64,000 bases of DNA, taken from Pseudomonas urmiensis. GTDB taxonomy: Bacteria; Pseudomonadota; Gammaproteobacteria; Pseudomonadales; Pseudomonadaceae. Position 1 is the first letter of the stretch. Every line of letters starts with the position of its first letter. The translations under genes and the position numbers were made by a program. The stretch covers positions 377,001 to 441,000 of the forward strand of contig NZ_JABWRE020000001.1 of assembly GCF_014268815.2 (NCBI RefSeq), written 5' to 3'. Positions 1-7,924 of the stretch are shown here, one piece after another. A model generated the notes under the pieces. The model searched no databases, was not told the DNA's origin, and was given only the letters and a program-made list of their open reading frames with translations.

Positions 1-111
1 GACCACGTCACCCAGGGCGTTCTGGGCGAAGGCGGTGATGCCTACGGTGACGCTGCCATCGGCTTCAGTACGCAGCCATTCGTGATCTTCGGTGAAACGC
101 AACTCGCTCAT
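1..111 (-). CDS. gcvH: Glycine cleavage system H protein, N-terminal part (cut by window edge)
   Basis: The first 37 codons are visible and begin [14 protein letters not shown], the hallmark start of GcvH. GcvH is the lipoyl carrier that shuttles the aminomethyl group of glycine between the P, T and L proteins of the glycine cleavage system. The lipoyl-lysine region lies outside the window. The gene reads leftward and is preceded by a canonical sigma-54 promoter and by operators that fit GcsR, the product of the next gene upstream. It should therefore be the first gene of a glycine-inducible gcv operon (gcvH-gcvP with sdaA and gcvT in relatives). The identity is secure; which of the two gcv paralogue sets this is rests on the neighbouring gcsR. 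Confidence 0.93.
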   Translation of the reverse strand, partial: MSELRFTEDHEWLRTEADGSVTVGITAFAQNALGDVV

Positions 112-176
112 GGGAATTCCTCAGGGAAGCTGGGGCGTGGGCGCGGTGGGCCGCGCTCTTGGGTGGGACTTCCCTA

Positions 177-192
177 AGCAATATTGTGGCCA
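177..192 (-). promoter_or_regulatory. Sigma-54 (-24/-12) promoter of gcvH
   Basis: Read on the minus strand the site is TGGCCA-N5-TTGCT, with the GG and GC dinucleotides at exactly the required spacing. It ends about 66 bases before the gcvH start codon. It matches the sigma-54 consensus TGGCAC-N5-TTGC with one change. An enhancer-binding protein with a GAFTGA loop, GcsR, is encoded immediately upstream, which supports the call. Confidence 0.85.
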
Positions 193-335
193 GTTAAATA
201 AATCACTTATAAATCAATGACTTGATAAAGAGCGTAAATATTCGGCTGTGAAGAATGGAATGAAATCGCTACAGAGATGGAGGCCTCAAAAGGTTCGAAG
301 GATCAAACCCTTGGCCGTTATGGGTGAATTCGCCA

Positions 336-372
336 TGTATTGAATTCGATACGATGTATTTAAATCGATACA
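336..372 (-). promoter_or_regulatory. Two tandem 18-bp operators, probable GcsR enhancer sites
   Basis: Two imperfect palindromes lie head to tail: TGTATTGAATTCGATACG (336-353) and TGTATTTAAATCGATACA (355-372), separated by one base. They are about 145 bases upstream of the sigma-54 promoter, a normal enhancer distance. Their length and TGTA...TACG layout resemble the 18-bp sites reported for P. aeruginosa GcsR (TGTAACG-N4-CGTTCCG). A degenerate third copy may sit at 320-337, sharing GAATTCG. Binding is inferred. Confidence 0.65.
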
Positions 373-393
373 GAAAGCTTTTCAGGGCCTCAT

Positions 394-484
394 CACGGGG
401 CAAGCCCGCTCCCACGCAGCCTTTCCCACGCAGTCTCTCCCGTCGCACGTGGGAAAGGCTGCGTGGGAGCGGGCTTGCCCCGCG
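394..484. repeat. REP pair forming a 37-bp-arm hairpin, between gcvH and gcsR
   Basis: The two arms, 394-430 and 448-484, are almost perfect reverse complements and contain the putida-type REP core. The element lies just 3' of gcsR and can fold into a strong hairpin that may end or protect the gcsR transcript. Confidence 0.85.
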
Positions 485-511
485 ATAGCGTCAGTAGTGA
501 CACGGCCTTTA

Positions 512-2020
512 TCAGGCCTTGCCGGAAATCCCATATTTGCGCAGCCGCTGGGCAATCGCGGTATGCGAAGTCTGCAAGCGCCCAGCCAACTGCCGGGTCG
601 AGGGGTAGCTGGCATACAAGCGCTGCAACAGCTCGCGCTCAAATTCCCCCACCGCCTGCTCCAGGCTGCCGACCTCGGCCTCTTGCCCGCGCGCCACTGA
701 AGTGCCGGCGATATCCAGATCGCCAATATCCACCAGATCGCTTTCGCAAATCGCCGCCGCGCGAAAAATCACGTTCTGCAACTGGCGCACATTGCCTGGC
801 CAAGGATTGGCCAGCAGGGCGGCATGGGTGCCCGGTGTCAGCCTGCAAGGCGGGCGCTGGATCTGGGTGCAGGCCTGCTGCATGAAGTAGTGCGCCAGCA
901 GCAGGATATCCTGACCGCGTTCCCGCAGCGGCGGCACCTGCAGGTTGAGTACATTGAGGCGGTAGAACAGGTCTTCGCGAAAGCTGCCCTCGGCGACCAT
1001 CCGTTCCAGATCGCGATGGGTGGCGCTGATGATGCGCACGTCGACCTTGACCTCGCGATCGCCACCTACTCGGCGGAAGCTGCCATCGCTGAGAAAGCGC
1101 AATAGCTTGGCTTGCAGATAGGGCGACATCTCGCCAATCTCGTCGAGAAACACCGTGCCTTGGTTGGCCAGTTCCATCAGCCCTGGCTTGCCACCACGCT
1201 GGGCGCCGGTAAACGCGCCGGGGGCGTAGCCGAATAGCTCGCTCTCGGCCAGGCTCTCGGGCAGTGCCGCGCAGTTCAGCGCCAGGAAGGGCGCGGCATG
1301 GCGGCTGCTCAGGGCATGGCTGGCGCGGGCTACCAGCTCCTTGCCGGTGCCGGTTTCGCCGTGCACCAGCAACGGCGCATCGAGCACTGCTACGCGCAGC
1401 GCGCGAGCCTTGAGGGTGCGGATGGCCGGGGAGTCGCCGAGCAGTGCGTCAAAGCCTTCGGCGTGATCGTGGTGCAGCGCTGACAAGCGTTCGCCCATGC
1501 GGTTGGGCGGATACAAGGTGAGCAGGCCACCGGCGTTGGTAATTGGCGTGGCATCGAGCAGCAGGCTCTGGCCGTCGAGCTGCATCTCGCGCATCGGCAG
1601 GTGGAAGTTGTTGTCCAGCAGCGCCTGGAGCAGGTCGGGGTCTTTGAACAATTCACCGACCGAACGCCCAGCCGACTCCCGCCCGCAGAGGGCGATCAGG
1701 GCCGGGTTGGCCAGCAGCACCTTGCCGGCGCTGTCCACCGCCAGCACTGGGTCGCTCATGGCCGCGAGCAGGGCATCGAGCTGCAAATGGCGACGCTGGC
1801 CGGGGAGGATGTCGACCACTTCCACCGATTGCACGCCGTGCACTTCGAACAGGGCGTCGTGGAGCTCTTCGAGCACTGCGGGGCTGAGGGTCGGGGCGTC
1901 GATGTAGACGTTCGGCGGGACCATCTCCACGGCGTCCAGGTTGAGGTTGCGGGCACCGAGCAGGGCCAGGACTTCCTGGGTGATGCCGACGCGGTCGATG
2001 AAGCTGACGTGGATGCGCAT
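512..2020 (-). CDS. gcsR: TyrR-like sigma-54 enhancer-binding protein GcsR, regulator of glycine cleavage genes
   Basis: This 502-residue protein has the TyrR layout. An ACT-like ligand domain covers about residues 1-75, a PAS domain about 80-180, and the AAA+ domain about 190-430. The AAA+ domain holds Walker A GETGTGKE (221-228), the sigma-54 contact loop GAFTGA (268-273) and Walker B FLDEIGEM (291-298). A C-terminal TyrR-type helix-turn-helix ends the protein (STRQLAGRLQTSHTAIAQRL). Unlike enteric TyrR it keeps GAFTGA, so it should activate sigma-54 RNA polymerase. Its closest described relative is P. aeruginosa GcsR, which activates the gcvH2 operon in response to glycine. Here gcvH lies directly downstream behind a sigma-54 promoter and tandem 18-bp sites, which makes that role likely. 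PhhR is the alternative paralogue but would sit next to phhA. Confidence 0.88.
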   Translation of the reverse strand: MRIHVSFIDRVGITQEVLALLGARNLNLDAVEMVPPNVYIDAPTLSPAVLEELHDALFEVHGVQSVEVVDILPGQRRHLQLDALLAAMSDPVLAVDSAGKVLLANPALIALCGRESAGRSVGELFKDPDLLQALLDNNFHLPMREMQLDGQSLLLDATPITNAGGLLTLYPPNRMGERLSALHHDHAEGFDALLGDSPAIRTLKARALRVAVLDAPLLVHGETGTGKELVARASHALSSRHAAPFLALNCAALPESLAESELFGYAPGAFTGAQRGGKPGLMELANQGTVFLDEIGEMSPYLQAKLLRFLSDGSFRRVGGDREVKVDVRIISATHRDLERMVAEGSFREDLFYRLNVLNLQVPPLRERGQDILLLAHYFMQQACTQIQRPPCRLTPGTHAALLANPWPGNVRQLQNVIFRAAAICESDLVDIGDLDIAGTSVARGQEAEVGSLEQAVGEFERELLQRLYASYPSTRQLAGRLQTSHTAIAQRLRKYGISGKA

Positions 2021-2080
2021 GGGGGCAACGGAGGTAAGGGAGAGGGCGTCAGTATGCCATTGCGAAGGGGCTCAGGCCCA

Positions 2081-2164
2081 ATCGCGGGGCAAGCCCGTTC
2101 CAACAGGGGCCGCGCCGCCGTCGGAATCGGCGCCGTGTCTGTAGAAGCGTGCTTGCCCCGCGAT
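2081..2164. repeat. Degenerate REP pair between the small arc-linked gene and gcsR
   Basis: Facing REP cores lie at 2081-2102 and 2146-2164, with a GC-rich spacer. The second copy has diverged (AGCGTGCTTGCCCC). Confidence 0.75.
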
Positions 2165-2171
2165 GGCGGTG

Positions 2172-2546
2172 TCAGGCGTTGCCCAGATGCTCAGGCTTGA
2201 TCGGATCGCCAGACTTCACATCCAGTTGCTGACGGATGTCTTCGAACATCAGGTCGTAGATCTTGTGCGTCGATCCCAGCGACTCGAATTTCTTCGGCGC
2301 TGGCAGGTAGCTCTGGGCCTTGCGCGTGGCCAGGCTGAGAAAACTCGGCAAGACCTGGTCCTTGGCGAGAAAGAACTTCTCGTCCACCGGCTTGCCCTCG
2401 ATGCTGCCATGCATGTGGAACTGGATACCGCGCCCTTCCCTGGGGTCCTGGGCTACCTCGTAGTTGATGTTCAGATCGTAGCTGTGATCATTGGTGTTGA
2501 GCGCGGTACGTTCGATGTGTACATGACCAGGTTGGAACTGAGCCAC
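2172..2546 (-). CDS. Small conserved protein of unknown function downstream of arcC
   Basis: This encodes 124 residues if translation starts at the GTG at 2546, which has GGAGG eight bases upstream. The longer in-frame reading to 2639 runs back into the arcC 3' end and has no ribosome site. The protein is soluble and acidic-neutral, with no signal peptide or membrane segment, and starts VAQFQPGHVHIERTAL. I recognise no catalytic motif. It resembles short pseudomonad proteins filed as a DUF (I believe DUF5064, unverified). It follows arcC by 55 bases on the same strand and is probably the last cistron of the arc operon, so a link to arginine or low-oxygen metabolism is plausible but unproven. 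Confidence 0.7.
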   Translation of the reverse strand: MAQFQPGHVHIERTALNTNDHSYDLNINYEVAQDPREGRGIQFHMHGSIEGKPVDEKFFLAKDQVLPSFLSLATRKAQSYLPAPKKFESLGSTHKIYDLMFEDIRQQLDVKSGDPIKPEHLGNA

Positions 2547-2601
2547 AGTGCAATCCTCCGGAAGGTTGAAACAGCGGGTGCCGAGCACCCGCCTACTGCA
2601 T

Positions 2602-3531
2602 TCAACGGTAGCTGATACCTGGCTGGGCCGTGGAAACACGGGTGCCGGCAGTGCCTTTGACGATGTCCTCGATGTTTTCCAGCGAGCTGATCACCGCGAC
2701 CTTGCCGGTTTTACGGGCAAAGTCACTGGCGGCCTGCACCTTCGGCCCCATGGAACCGGCGGCGAAGCCTAGGCGCTCGAGTTCGTCGGGGTGCGCCTGG
2801 GCAATGGCTTTCTGCGTCGGCTTGCCCCAGTCAATATAGGCCGCATCCACGTCGGTGGCGATGATCAAAAGGTCGGCCTCCAGCTGTTCGGCGAGCAGCG
2901 CCGAACACAGGTCTTTGTCGATCACCGCTTCGATGCCCTTGAGCTTGCGATTTTCGTCGTACATGGTCGGAATGCCGCCGCCGCCGGCACAGATGACAAT
3001 GCTGCTTTTTTCCAGCAGCCACTTGATCGGGCGGATTTCGAAAATGCGCTTGGGCTTGGGGCTGGCGACCACTCGCCGGTACTTGTCGCCGTCGGCCTTG
3101 ACCACCCAGCCTTTTTCCTTGGCCAGGCGCTCGGCTTCTTCCTTGGAGTAGACCGGGCCAATGAACTTGGTCGGGTCTTTGAAGGCCGGGTCATTGGCGT
3201 CGACTTCGACCTGGGTCAGCAGGGTGGCGAACGGCACTTCGAAGGCCAGCAGGTTGCCCAGTTCCTGTTCGATCATGTAGCCGATCATGCCTTCGGTTTC
3301 AGCGCCGAGCACATCCAGCGGGTAGGCTTCGTCGGGTTTGTAGGACAGCGCCTGAAGCGACAGCAGGCCGACCTGCGGGCCGTTCCCGTGAGCGATGACC
3401 AGTTCATTACCAGGGTGGATCTTGGCGATTTGCTCGGTAGCGGTGCGGATATTGGCGCGCTGGTTGTCAGCGGTCATCGGCTCGCCGCGGCGTAGCAGGG
3501 CGTTGCCGCCCAATGCAACAACGATACGCAT
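2602..3531 (-). CDS. arcC: Carbamate kinase
   Basis: The 309-residue enzyme turns carbamoyl phosphate plus ADP into ATP, ammonia and CO2, the ATP-yielding last step of the arginine deiminase pathway. The N-terminus [17 protein letters not shown] is the family's phosphate-binding signature, followed by [11 protein letters not shown] and [13 protein letters not shown]. The central CAGGGGIP and the C-terminal [10 protein letters not shown] segments are also typical. The start at 3531 gives the family length; upstream extension enters a REP element. It is third in the catabolic order arcA-arcB-arcC behind arcD. Confidence 0.95.
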   Translation of the reverse strand: MRIVVALGGNALLRRGEPMTADNQRANIRTATEQIAKIHPGNELVIAHGNGPQVGLLSLQALSYKPDEAYPLDVLGAETEGMIGYMIEQELGNLLAFEVPFATLLTQVEVDANDPAFKDPTKFIGPVYSKEEAERLAKEKGWVVKADGDKYRRVVASPKPKRIFEIRPIKWLLEKSSIVICAGGGGIPTMYDENRKLKGIEAVIDKDLCSALLAEQLEADLLIIATDVDAAYIDWGKPTQKAIAQAHPDELERLGFAAGSMGPKVQAASDFARKTGKVAVISSLENIEDIVKGTAGTRVSTAQPGISYR

Positions 3532-3566
3532 GATGAAGTGTCCTTCAGAGAGAATGTGGGGCGGGC

Positions 3567-3637
3567 CCGTGGAAGCGGGCTTGCCCCGCGATGGCGTCGT
3601 TGCGGCTGGCGCAATCGCGGGGCAAGCCCGCTCCCAC
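3567..3637. repeat. REP pair between arcB and arcC
   Basis: Inverted REP copies occupy 3567-3592 and 3614-3637 in the 125-base arcB-arcC spacer. A hairpin inside an operon may set the relative amounts of the mRNA segments. Confidence 0.8.
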
Positions 3638-3656
3638 AAAAGCCCCTGCTCGGGGG

Positions 3657-4667
3657 TTACAGGTCAGCCAGGGTCGAGACCAGAATCGCCTTGATCGTAT
3701 GCATGCGGTTTTCCGCCTGCTCGAAGGCGATACACGCTGGCGACTCGAACACGTCATCGGTCACTTCGATGCCGTTCTTCAGGTTCGGATACTGCTCGGC
3801 GATCTGTTTGCCGACCTTGGTGTCGGAGTTGTGGAACGCCGGCAGGCAGTGCATGAACTTGGCCCGTGGGTTGCCGGTGGCTTTCATCAACTCGGCGTTG
3901 ACCTGGTAGGGCAGCAGTTGCTGGATACGTTCGCCCCAGGCTTCGACCGGCTCACCCATCGATACCCAAACGTCGGTATGCACGAAGTCCACGCCTTTGA
4001 CCGCTGCTTTCGGGTCTTCGGTGAGGGTGATGCGCGCACCGCTTTCTTCTGCGTACTTCTTGCAGCGCTCGACCAGGTCATCATGTGGCCACAATGCCTT
4101 GGGCGCGGCGATACGCACGTCCATGCCGAGCTTGGCGCCGATCAGCAGCAGCGAGTTGCCCATGTTGTTACGGGCGTCGCCCAGGTAGGCGTAGCTGATG
4201 TCGTGGATCGGCTTGTCGCTGTTTTCGCGCATGGTCAGCACGTCGGCGATCATTTGGGTCGGGTGATATTCATCGGTCAGGCCGTTGAAGACGGGTACGC
4301 CGGCGAACTTGGCCAGCTCCTCGACGATTTCCTGCTTGAAGCCACGGTACTCGATCGCGTCGTACATGCGCCCGAGCACCCGGGCGGTGTCCTTCATGCT
4401 CTCTTTGTGGCCAATCTGCGAGGAATTGGGGTCGATGTAGGTAACGTTGGCGCCCTGGTCGTAAGCGGCGACTTCGAATGCACAGCGGGTGCGGGTCGAG
4501 GTCTTTTCGAAGATCAGGGCGATGTTGTTGCCCTTCAGGTGTTGCTGCTCGGTGCCGGTGTACTTGGCGCGTTTCAGATCGCGGGACAGGTCGAGCAGGT
4601 AACGCAACTCGCGCGTGGTGTGGTGTTCCAGGCTGAGCAAGTTACGGTTATGAATGTTGAACGCCAT
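3657..4667 (-). CDS. arcB: Ornithine carbamoyltransferase, catabolic
   Basis: This 336-residue enzyme catalyses phosphorolysis of citrulline to ornithine and carbamoyl phosphate in the arginine deiminase pathway. The carbamoyl-phosphate loop STRTR is at 57-61, and the ornithine/catalytic HCLPAFH motif lies near residue 273. Length and start ([20 protein letters not shown]) match catabolic OTCs rather than the shorter anabolic ArgF. It lies between arcA and arcC in the expected order. Confidence 0.95.
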   Translation of the reverse strand: MAFNIHNRNLLSLEHHTTRELRYLLDLSRDLKRAKYTGTEQQHLKGNNIALIFEKTSTRTRCAFEVAAYDQGANVTYIDPNSSQIGHKESMKDTARVLGRMYDAIEYRGFKQEIVEELAKFAGVPVFNGLTDEYHPTQMIADVLTMRENSDKPIHDISYAYLGDARNNMGNSLLLIGAKLGMDVRIAAPKALWPHDDLVERCKKYAEESGARITLTEDPKAAVKGVDFVHTDVWVSMGEPVEAWGERIQQLLPYQVNAELMKATGNPRAKFMHCLPAFHNSDTKVGKQIAEQYPNLKNGIEVTDDVFESPACIAFEQAENRMHTIKAILVSTLADL

Positions 4668-4695
4668 GATGATTCTCCTTGAGTTCGGTAATCGG

Positions 4696-4725
4696 CCCGG
4701 CCGGCGCTTTGTAAGCGCGGCCGGG
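4696..4725 (-). other. GC-rich hairpin between arcA and arcB
   Basis: A 13-14 bp stem (CCCGGCCGGCGCTT / AAGCGCGGCCGGG) with a three-base loop fills the 69-base arcA-arcB spacer. No U-run follows, so it is more likely an mRNA processing or stabilising structure than a terminator. Confidence 0.6.
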
Positions 4726-4736
4726 TTGATGGTCGT

Positions 4737-5993
4737 TTAGTAGTCGATTGGGTCGCGAATGATTGGGCAGGTCATGCAGTGGCCACCGCCACGGCCGCGG
4801 CCCAGCTCACCGGCGCTGATGGTGATGACTTCCACCCCGGCCTTGCGCAGCAGGGTGTTGGTGTAGGTGTTGCGGTCGTAGCCGATGACCACGCCAGGCT
4901 CCACGGCCACTACGTTGTTACCGTCATCCCACTGTTCGCGTTCGGCGGCGAAGCTGTTGCCGCCGGTTTCGACCACGCGCAGTTGCTTGAGGTTGAGCGA
5001 TTCGGCCACCACCTCGATGAACGATTTGTTCTCGCGACGCACATCCATGCCATACGGCTTGCTGCTGTCTGGGCGGATGACGAACGGCACGATCTCTTTG
5101 ACCACTTCTGGGAAGATCGTGACCAGGTCGCGGTCGCAGAAGCTGAACACCGTGTCCAGGTGCATCGCAGCGCGAGATTTCGGCAAGCCGGCGACCACCA
5201 CTTTTTCCACTGCGCCCTTGGCGAACAGCGATTGGGCCAGTTGGCCGATGGCTTGGCGCGAGGTGCGCTCACCCATGCCGATCAACACCACGCCATTGCC
5301 GATCGGCATGACGTCGCCGCCTTCCAGGGTGGCCTTGCCGTGGTCTTTGTCCGGGTCGCCGTACCAGACTTCGAAGTCGGCGCCGGTGAACTCGGGGTGG
5401 AACTTGTAGATCGCGCTGGTCAGCAGGGTTTCCTGACGTCGCGCTGGCCAGTACATCGGGTTCAGGGTCACGCCACCGTAGATCCAGCAGGTGGTGTCAC
5501 GGGTGAACTGGGTGTTGGGCAGCGGGTCGAGGAGGAAGCTGGAGTGGCCCAGGTAGTCGCGGTACATCTTGATCACGCTGGCGCCTTCGCTGTCGGGCAG
5601 GTCTTCACCGGCCACGCCGCCGATCAGGAACTCGGCCAGCTTGCGTGGCTCCAGTCCTTCGAGCCAGCTGCGCACTTCGTTGGTCAGGCCAACGCCAACG
5701 GTATCTGGGGTGATCTTGCGATCGAGGATCCATTTCAGCGCTTCAGGATTCTGGATGGTCTCGGTCAGCAGGTTGTGCATTTCCAGCACTTCGATGCCGC
5801 GCTCACGCATTTTGGTGACGAAGTCGAAGTGGTCGCGCTTGGCCTGGTTGACCCAGATGACGTCATCGAACAACAGGTCGTCGCAGTTGCTCGGGGTCAG
5901 GCGCTGGTGGGCAAGGCCCGGGGAGCAAACCATCACTTTGCGCAGTTTGCCGGCTTCGGAATGGACGCCGTACTTAACTTTATCGGTGGACAT
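4737..5993 (-). CDS. arcA: Arginine deiminase
   Basis: This 418-residue enzyme hydrolyses L-arginine to citrulline and ammonia, the first step of the pathway. The C-terminal catalytic cysteine lies in GGGHCMTCP (Cys about 406), the position known from the P. aeruginosa enzyme. The N-terminal [19 protein letters not shown] and the ending RDPIDY are family signatures. The gene follows arcD by 32 bases and should be co-transcribed with it under oxygen limitation. Confidence 0.96.
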   Translation of the reverse strand: MSTDKVKYGVHSEAGKLRKVMVCSPGLAHQRLTPSNCDDLLFDDVIWVNQAKRDHFDFVTKMRERGIEVLEMHNLLTETIQNPEALKWILDRKITPDTVGVGLTNEVRSWLEGLEPRKLAEFLIGGVAGEDLPDSEGASVIKMYRDYLGHSSFLLDPLPNTQFTRDTTCWIYGGVTLNPMYWPARRQETLLTSAIYKFHPEFTGADFEVWYGDPDKDHGKATLEGGDVMPIGNGVVLIGMGERTSRQAIGQLAQSLFAKGAVEKVVVAGLPKSRAAMHLDTVFSFCDRDLVTIFPEVVKEIVPFVIRPDSSKPYGMDVRRENKSFIEVVAESLNLKQLRVVETGGNSFAAEREQWDDGNNVVAVEPGVVIGYDRNTYTNTLLRKAGVEVITISAGELGRGRGGGHCMTCPIIRDPIDY

Positions 5994-6025
5994 GGTTCAT
6001 TGCCTCCATCATGCAAATTCAGTGA

Positions 6026-7453
6026 TTACAGAGTCAGGAATCCGTCGTACAGGCCATAGGCCGCGACCAGCGCGCCCACGACTACGGCGGCGAAGATCAG
6101 CTTCTCCACGTTGGTAAAAATCGGTTGGCCCAGTTCGCGCTTGGCCTTGGCGAACAGGATCGCGCCAGGGGCATACAGCAGGGCCGACAGCAGCAGGTAC
6201 TTGACCCCGCCGGCATACAGCAGCCAGACCGCATAGAGCAGGGCGATGGCGCCGATGATCAGGTCTTTGTTGCGCTCGCCGGGGGCTTGTTCATAGGTCT
6301 CGCCGCGCAAGGCCATGAGGAAGCCGTAGGCCGCCGACCACAGGTAAGGCACCAGGATCATCGAGGTGGCGAGGTAGATCAGCGACAGATAGGTACTGGC
6401 CGAGAACAGCGTGATGACCAGGAAGATCTGCACCATGGCGTTGGTCAGCCACAGGGCATTGGCCGGCACATGGTTGGCGTTCTCGCGGCGCAGGAACTCC
6501 GGCATGGTGTGGTCTTTGGCGGCGGCGAACATGATCTCCGCACACAGCAGTACCCACGACAGCAGGGCACCCAGTAGCGAGATGATCAGGCCGACGCTGA
6601 TCAGCACCGCACCCCAGTGGCCGACCACGTGCTCAAGCACGGCCGCCATCGACGGGTTCTGCAGCTTGGCCAGCTCAGGTTGAGTCATCACGCCCATCGA
6701 CAGCACGTTGACCAGCACCAGGAACAGCAGCACGGTGATGAAGCCGATGACCGTGGCTTTACCCACGTCCGAGCGTTTTTCTGCCCGTGAGGAGAAGATG
6801 CTCGCGCCCTCGATGCCGATGAACACCCAGACGGTGACCAGCATCATGTTGCGCACCTGGTTCATCACGCTGCCCAGGTCTGGCGAACCCAGGCCCCAGA
6901 TGTCGGCGGTGAACACGTCGAGCTTGAAGGCGAACAGGCAGATCAGGGCGAACAGCGCCAGCGGCACGACCTTGGCCACGGTGGTGACCAGGTTGATGAA
7001 CGCCGCTTCCTTGATCCCGCGCAGTACCAGAAAGTGCACTGCCCAGAGCAGGATCGACGCGCCGATCACTGCCGCCGGGGTATTGCCCTCACCGAAGATC
7101 GGGAAGAAGTAGCCCAGGGTACTGAACAGCAAGACGAAGTAACCGACGTTGCCCAACCAGGCGCTGATCCAGTAACCCCATGCTGAAGAGAAGCCCATGT
7201 AGTCGCCAAAACCGGCCTTGGCGTAGGCATACACCCCGCCATCGAGGTCAGGTTTACGGTTGGCCAGGGTCTGGAACACGAAGGCCAAGGTGAGCATGCC
7301 CACCGCGGTGATGGCCCAGCCGATCAGCACGGCACCAACACCGGCACTGGCAGCCATGTTTTGCGGCAAGGAGAAGATCCCGCCGCCAATCATCGAGCCG
7401 ACGACAAGTGCAACAAGTGCACCGAGTTTTAGTTTTTCGGGAGAATCAGACAT
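6026..7453 (-). CDS. arcD: Arginine/ornithine antiporter
   Basis: This 475-residue APC-superfamily membrane protein has about 12-13 hydrophobic segments. The first holds GSMIGGGIFSLPQNM, the substrate-binding GxGIF-type motif of basic amino acid antiporters. It should exchange external arginine for internal ornithine, feeding ArcA without energy cost. It is the first gene of the leftward arc operon and starts just downstream of an Anr-type box. A second copy with the same length and very similar sequence is divergently encoded at 7925-9352. Confidence 0.93.
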   Translation of the reverse strand: MSDSPEKLKLGALVALVVGSMIGGGIFSLPQNMAASAGVGAVLIGWAITAVGMLTLAFVFQTLANRKPDLDGGVYAYAKAGFGDYMGFSSAWGYWISAWLGNVGYFVLLFSTLGYFFPIFGEGNTPAAVIGASILLWAVHFLVLRGIKEAAFINLVTTVAKVVPLALFALICLFAFKLDVFTADIWGLGSPDLGSVMNQVRNMMLVTVWVFIGIEGASIFSSRAEKRSDVGKATVIGFITVLLFLVLVNVLSMGVMTQPELAKLQNPSMAAVLEHVVGHWGAVLISVGLIISLLGALLSWVLLCAEIMFAAAKDHTMPEFLRRENANHVPANALWLTNAMVQIFLVITLFSASTYLSLIYLATSMILVPYLWSAAYGFLMALRGETYEQAPGERNKDLIIGAIALLYAVWLLYAGGVKYLLLSALLYAPGAILFAKAKRELGQPIFTNVEKLIFAAVVVGALVAAYGLYDGFLTL

Positions 7454-7924
7454 TTAACAACTCCGTACCAGGAGAAAGTTGACGACAGAATAAAACTGAC
7501 GCCGGGGTCATTCGCTGATGTAGATCAGTTCATGACGACGTAAAGTGAGAAAAATCCTTCACGCGTCTCCTGGAGAGTGCCGACAGCTCTGCCGCAGGCC
7601 TTGTGCGCTGGCACCTCCATGTACATCTAGAGCAAACGCTCTGTTTCGCCTGCGAACTTTGAAGCTAGTCGCTTTTGAGTAAGAAGCAAATTTTTCAGGA
7701 AAAAGACGGTGGTATCCTGAACGGCATGGATATATCCACATATCCGGCAGGGTTAGTTGCCAGCTGCATAGACGGGCTAGTTATGAGCCCGGCAGATTTC
7801 ATCACGTGGTCTAATATAAAAGCGCCGCCGCTATATATGAATGCAAGGGGTGTTACATGGGTATGACACTGCGCCGCCGGGGCCGCTGGGCGGGCCTTTT
7901 TCTGGGTACTGATCGGGAGGTGCC
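7454..7924. other. Divergent intergenic region between the two arcD genes
   Basis: This 471-base stretch has no convincing gene; its short open frames lack ribosome sites. It holds the Anr-type box next to arcD. Roughly 7640-7860 is clearly AT-richer than the flanks. Just before the second antiporter a GC-rich segment followed by five T (7881-7903) can form short competing stems, and GGGAGG precedes the ATG at 7925. Confidence 0.6.
7515..7528 (-). promoter_or_regulatory. Anr/Fnr-type box upstream of arcD
   Basis: CTGAT-GTAG-ATCAG is a perfect palindrome and matches the Anr consensus TTGAT-N4-ATCAA except at the outermost base on each side. Its centre is about 69 bases before the arcD start, which suits a class II activator site at -41.5. 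Anr control of arcDABC is established in P. aeruginosa; here it is inferred. Confidence 0.7.

Noticed and set aside
7559..7866. Short frames (60-63 codons) in the arcD-arcD intergenic region
   Set aside because: No ribosome sites, no family similarity and conflicting strands.
7881..7903. Terminator or attenuator before the second antiporter
   Set aside because: The stem is only four to five base pairs and competing pairings exist, so I mention it only within the intergenic entry.
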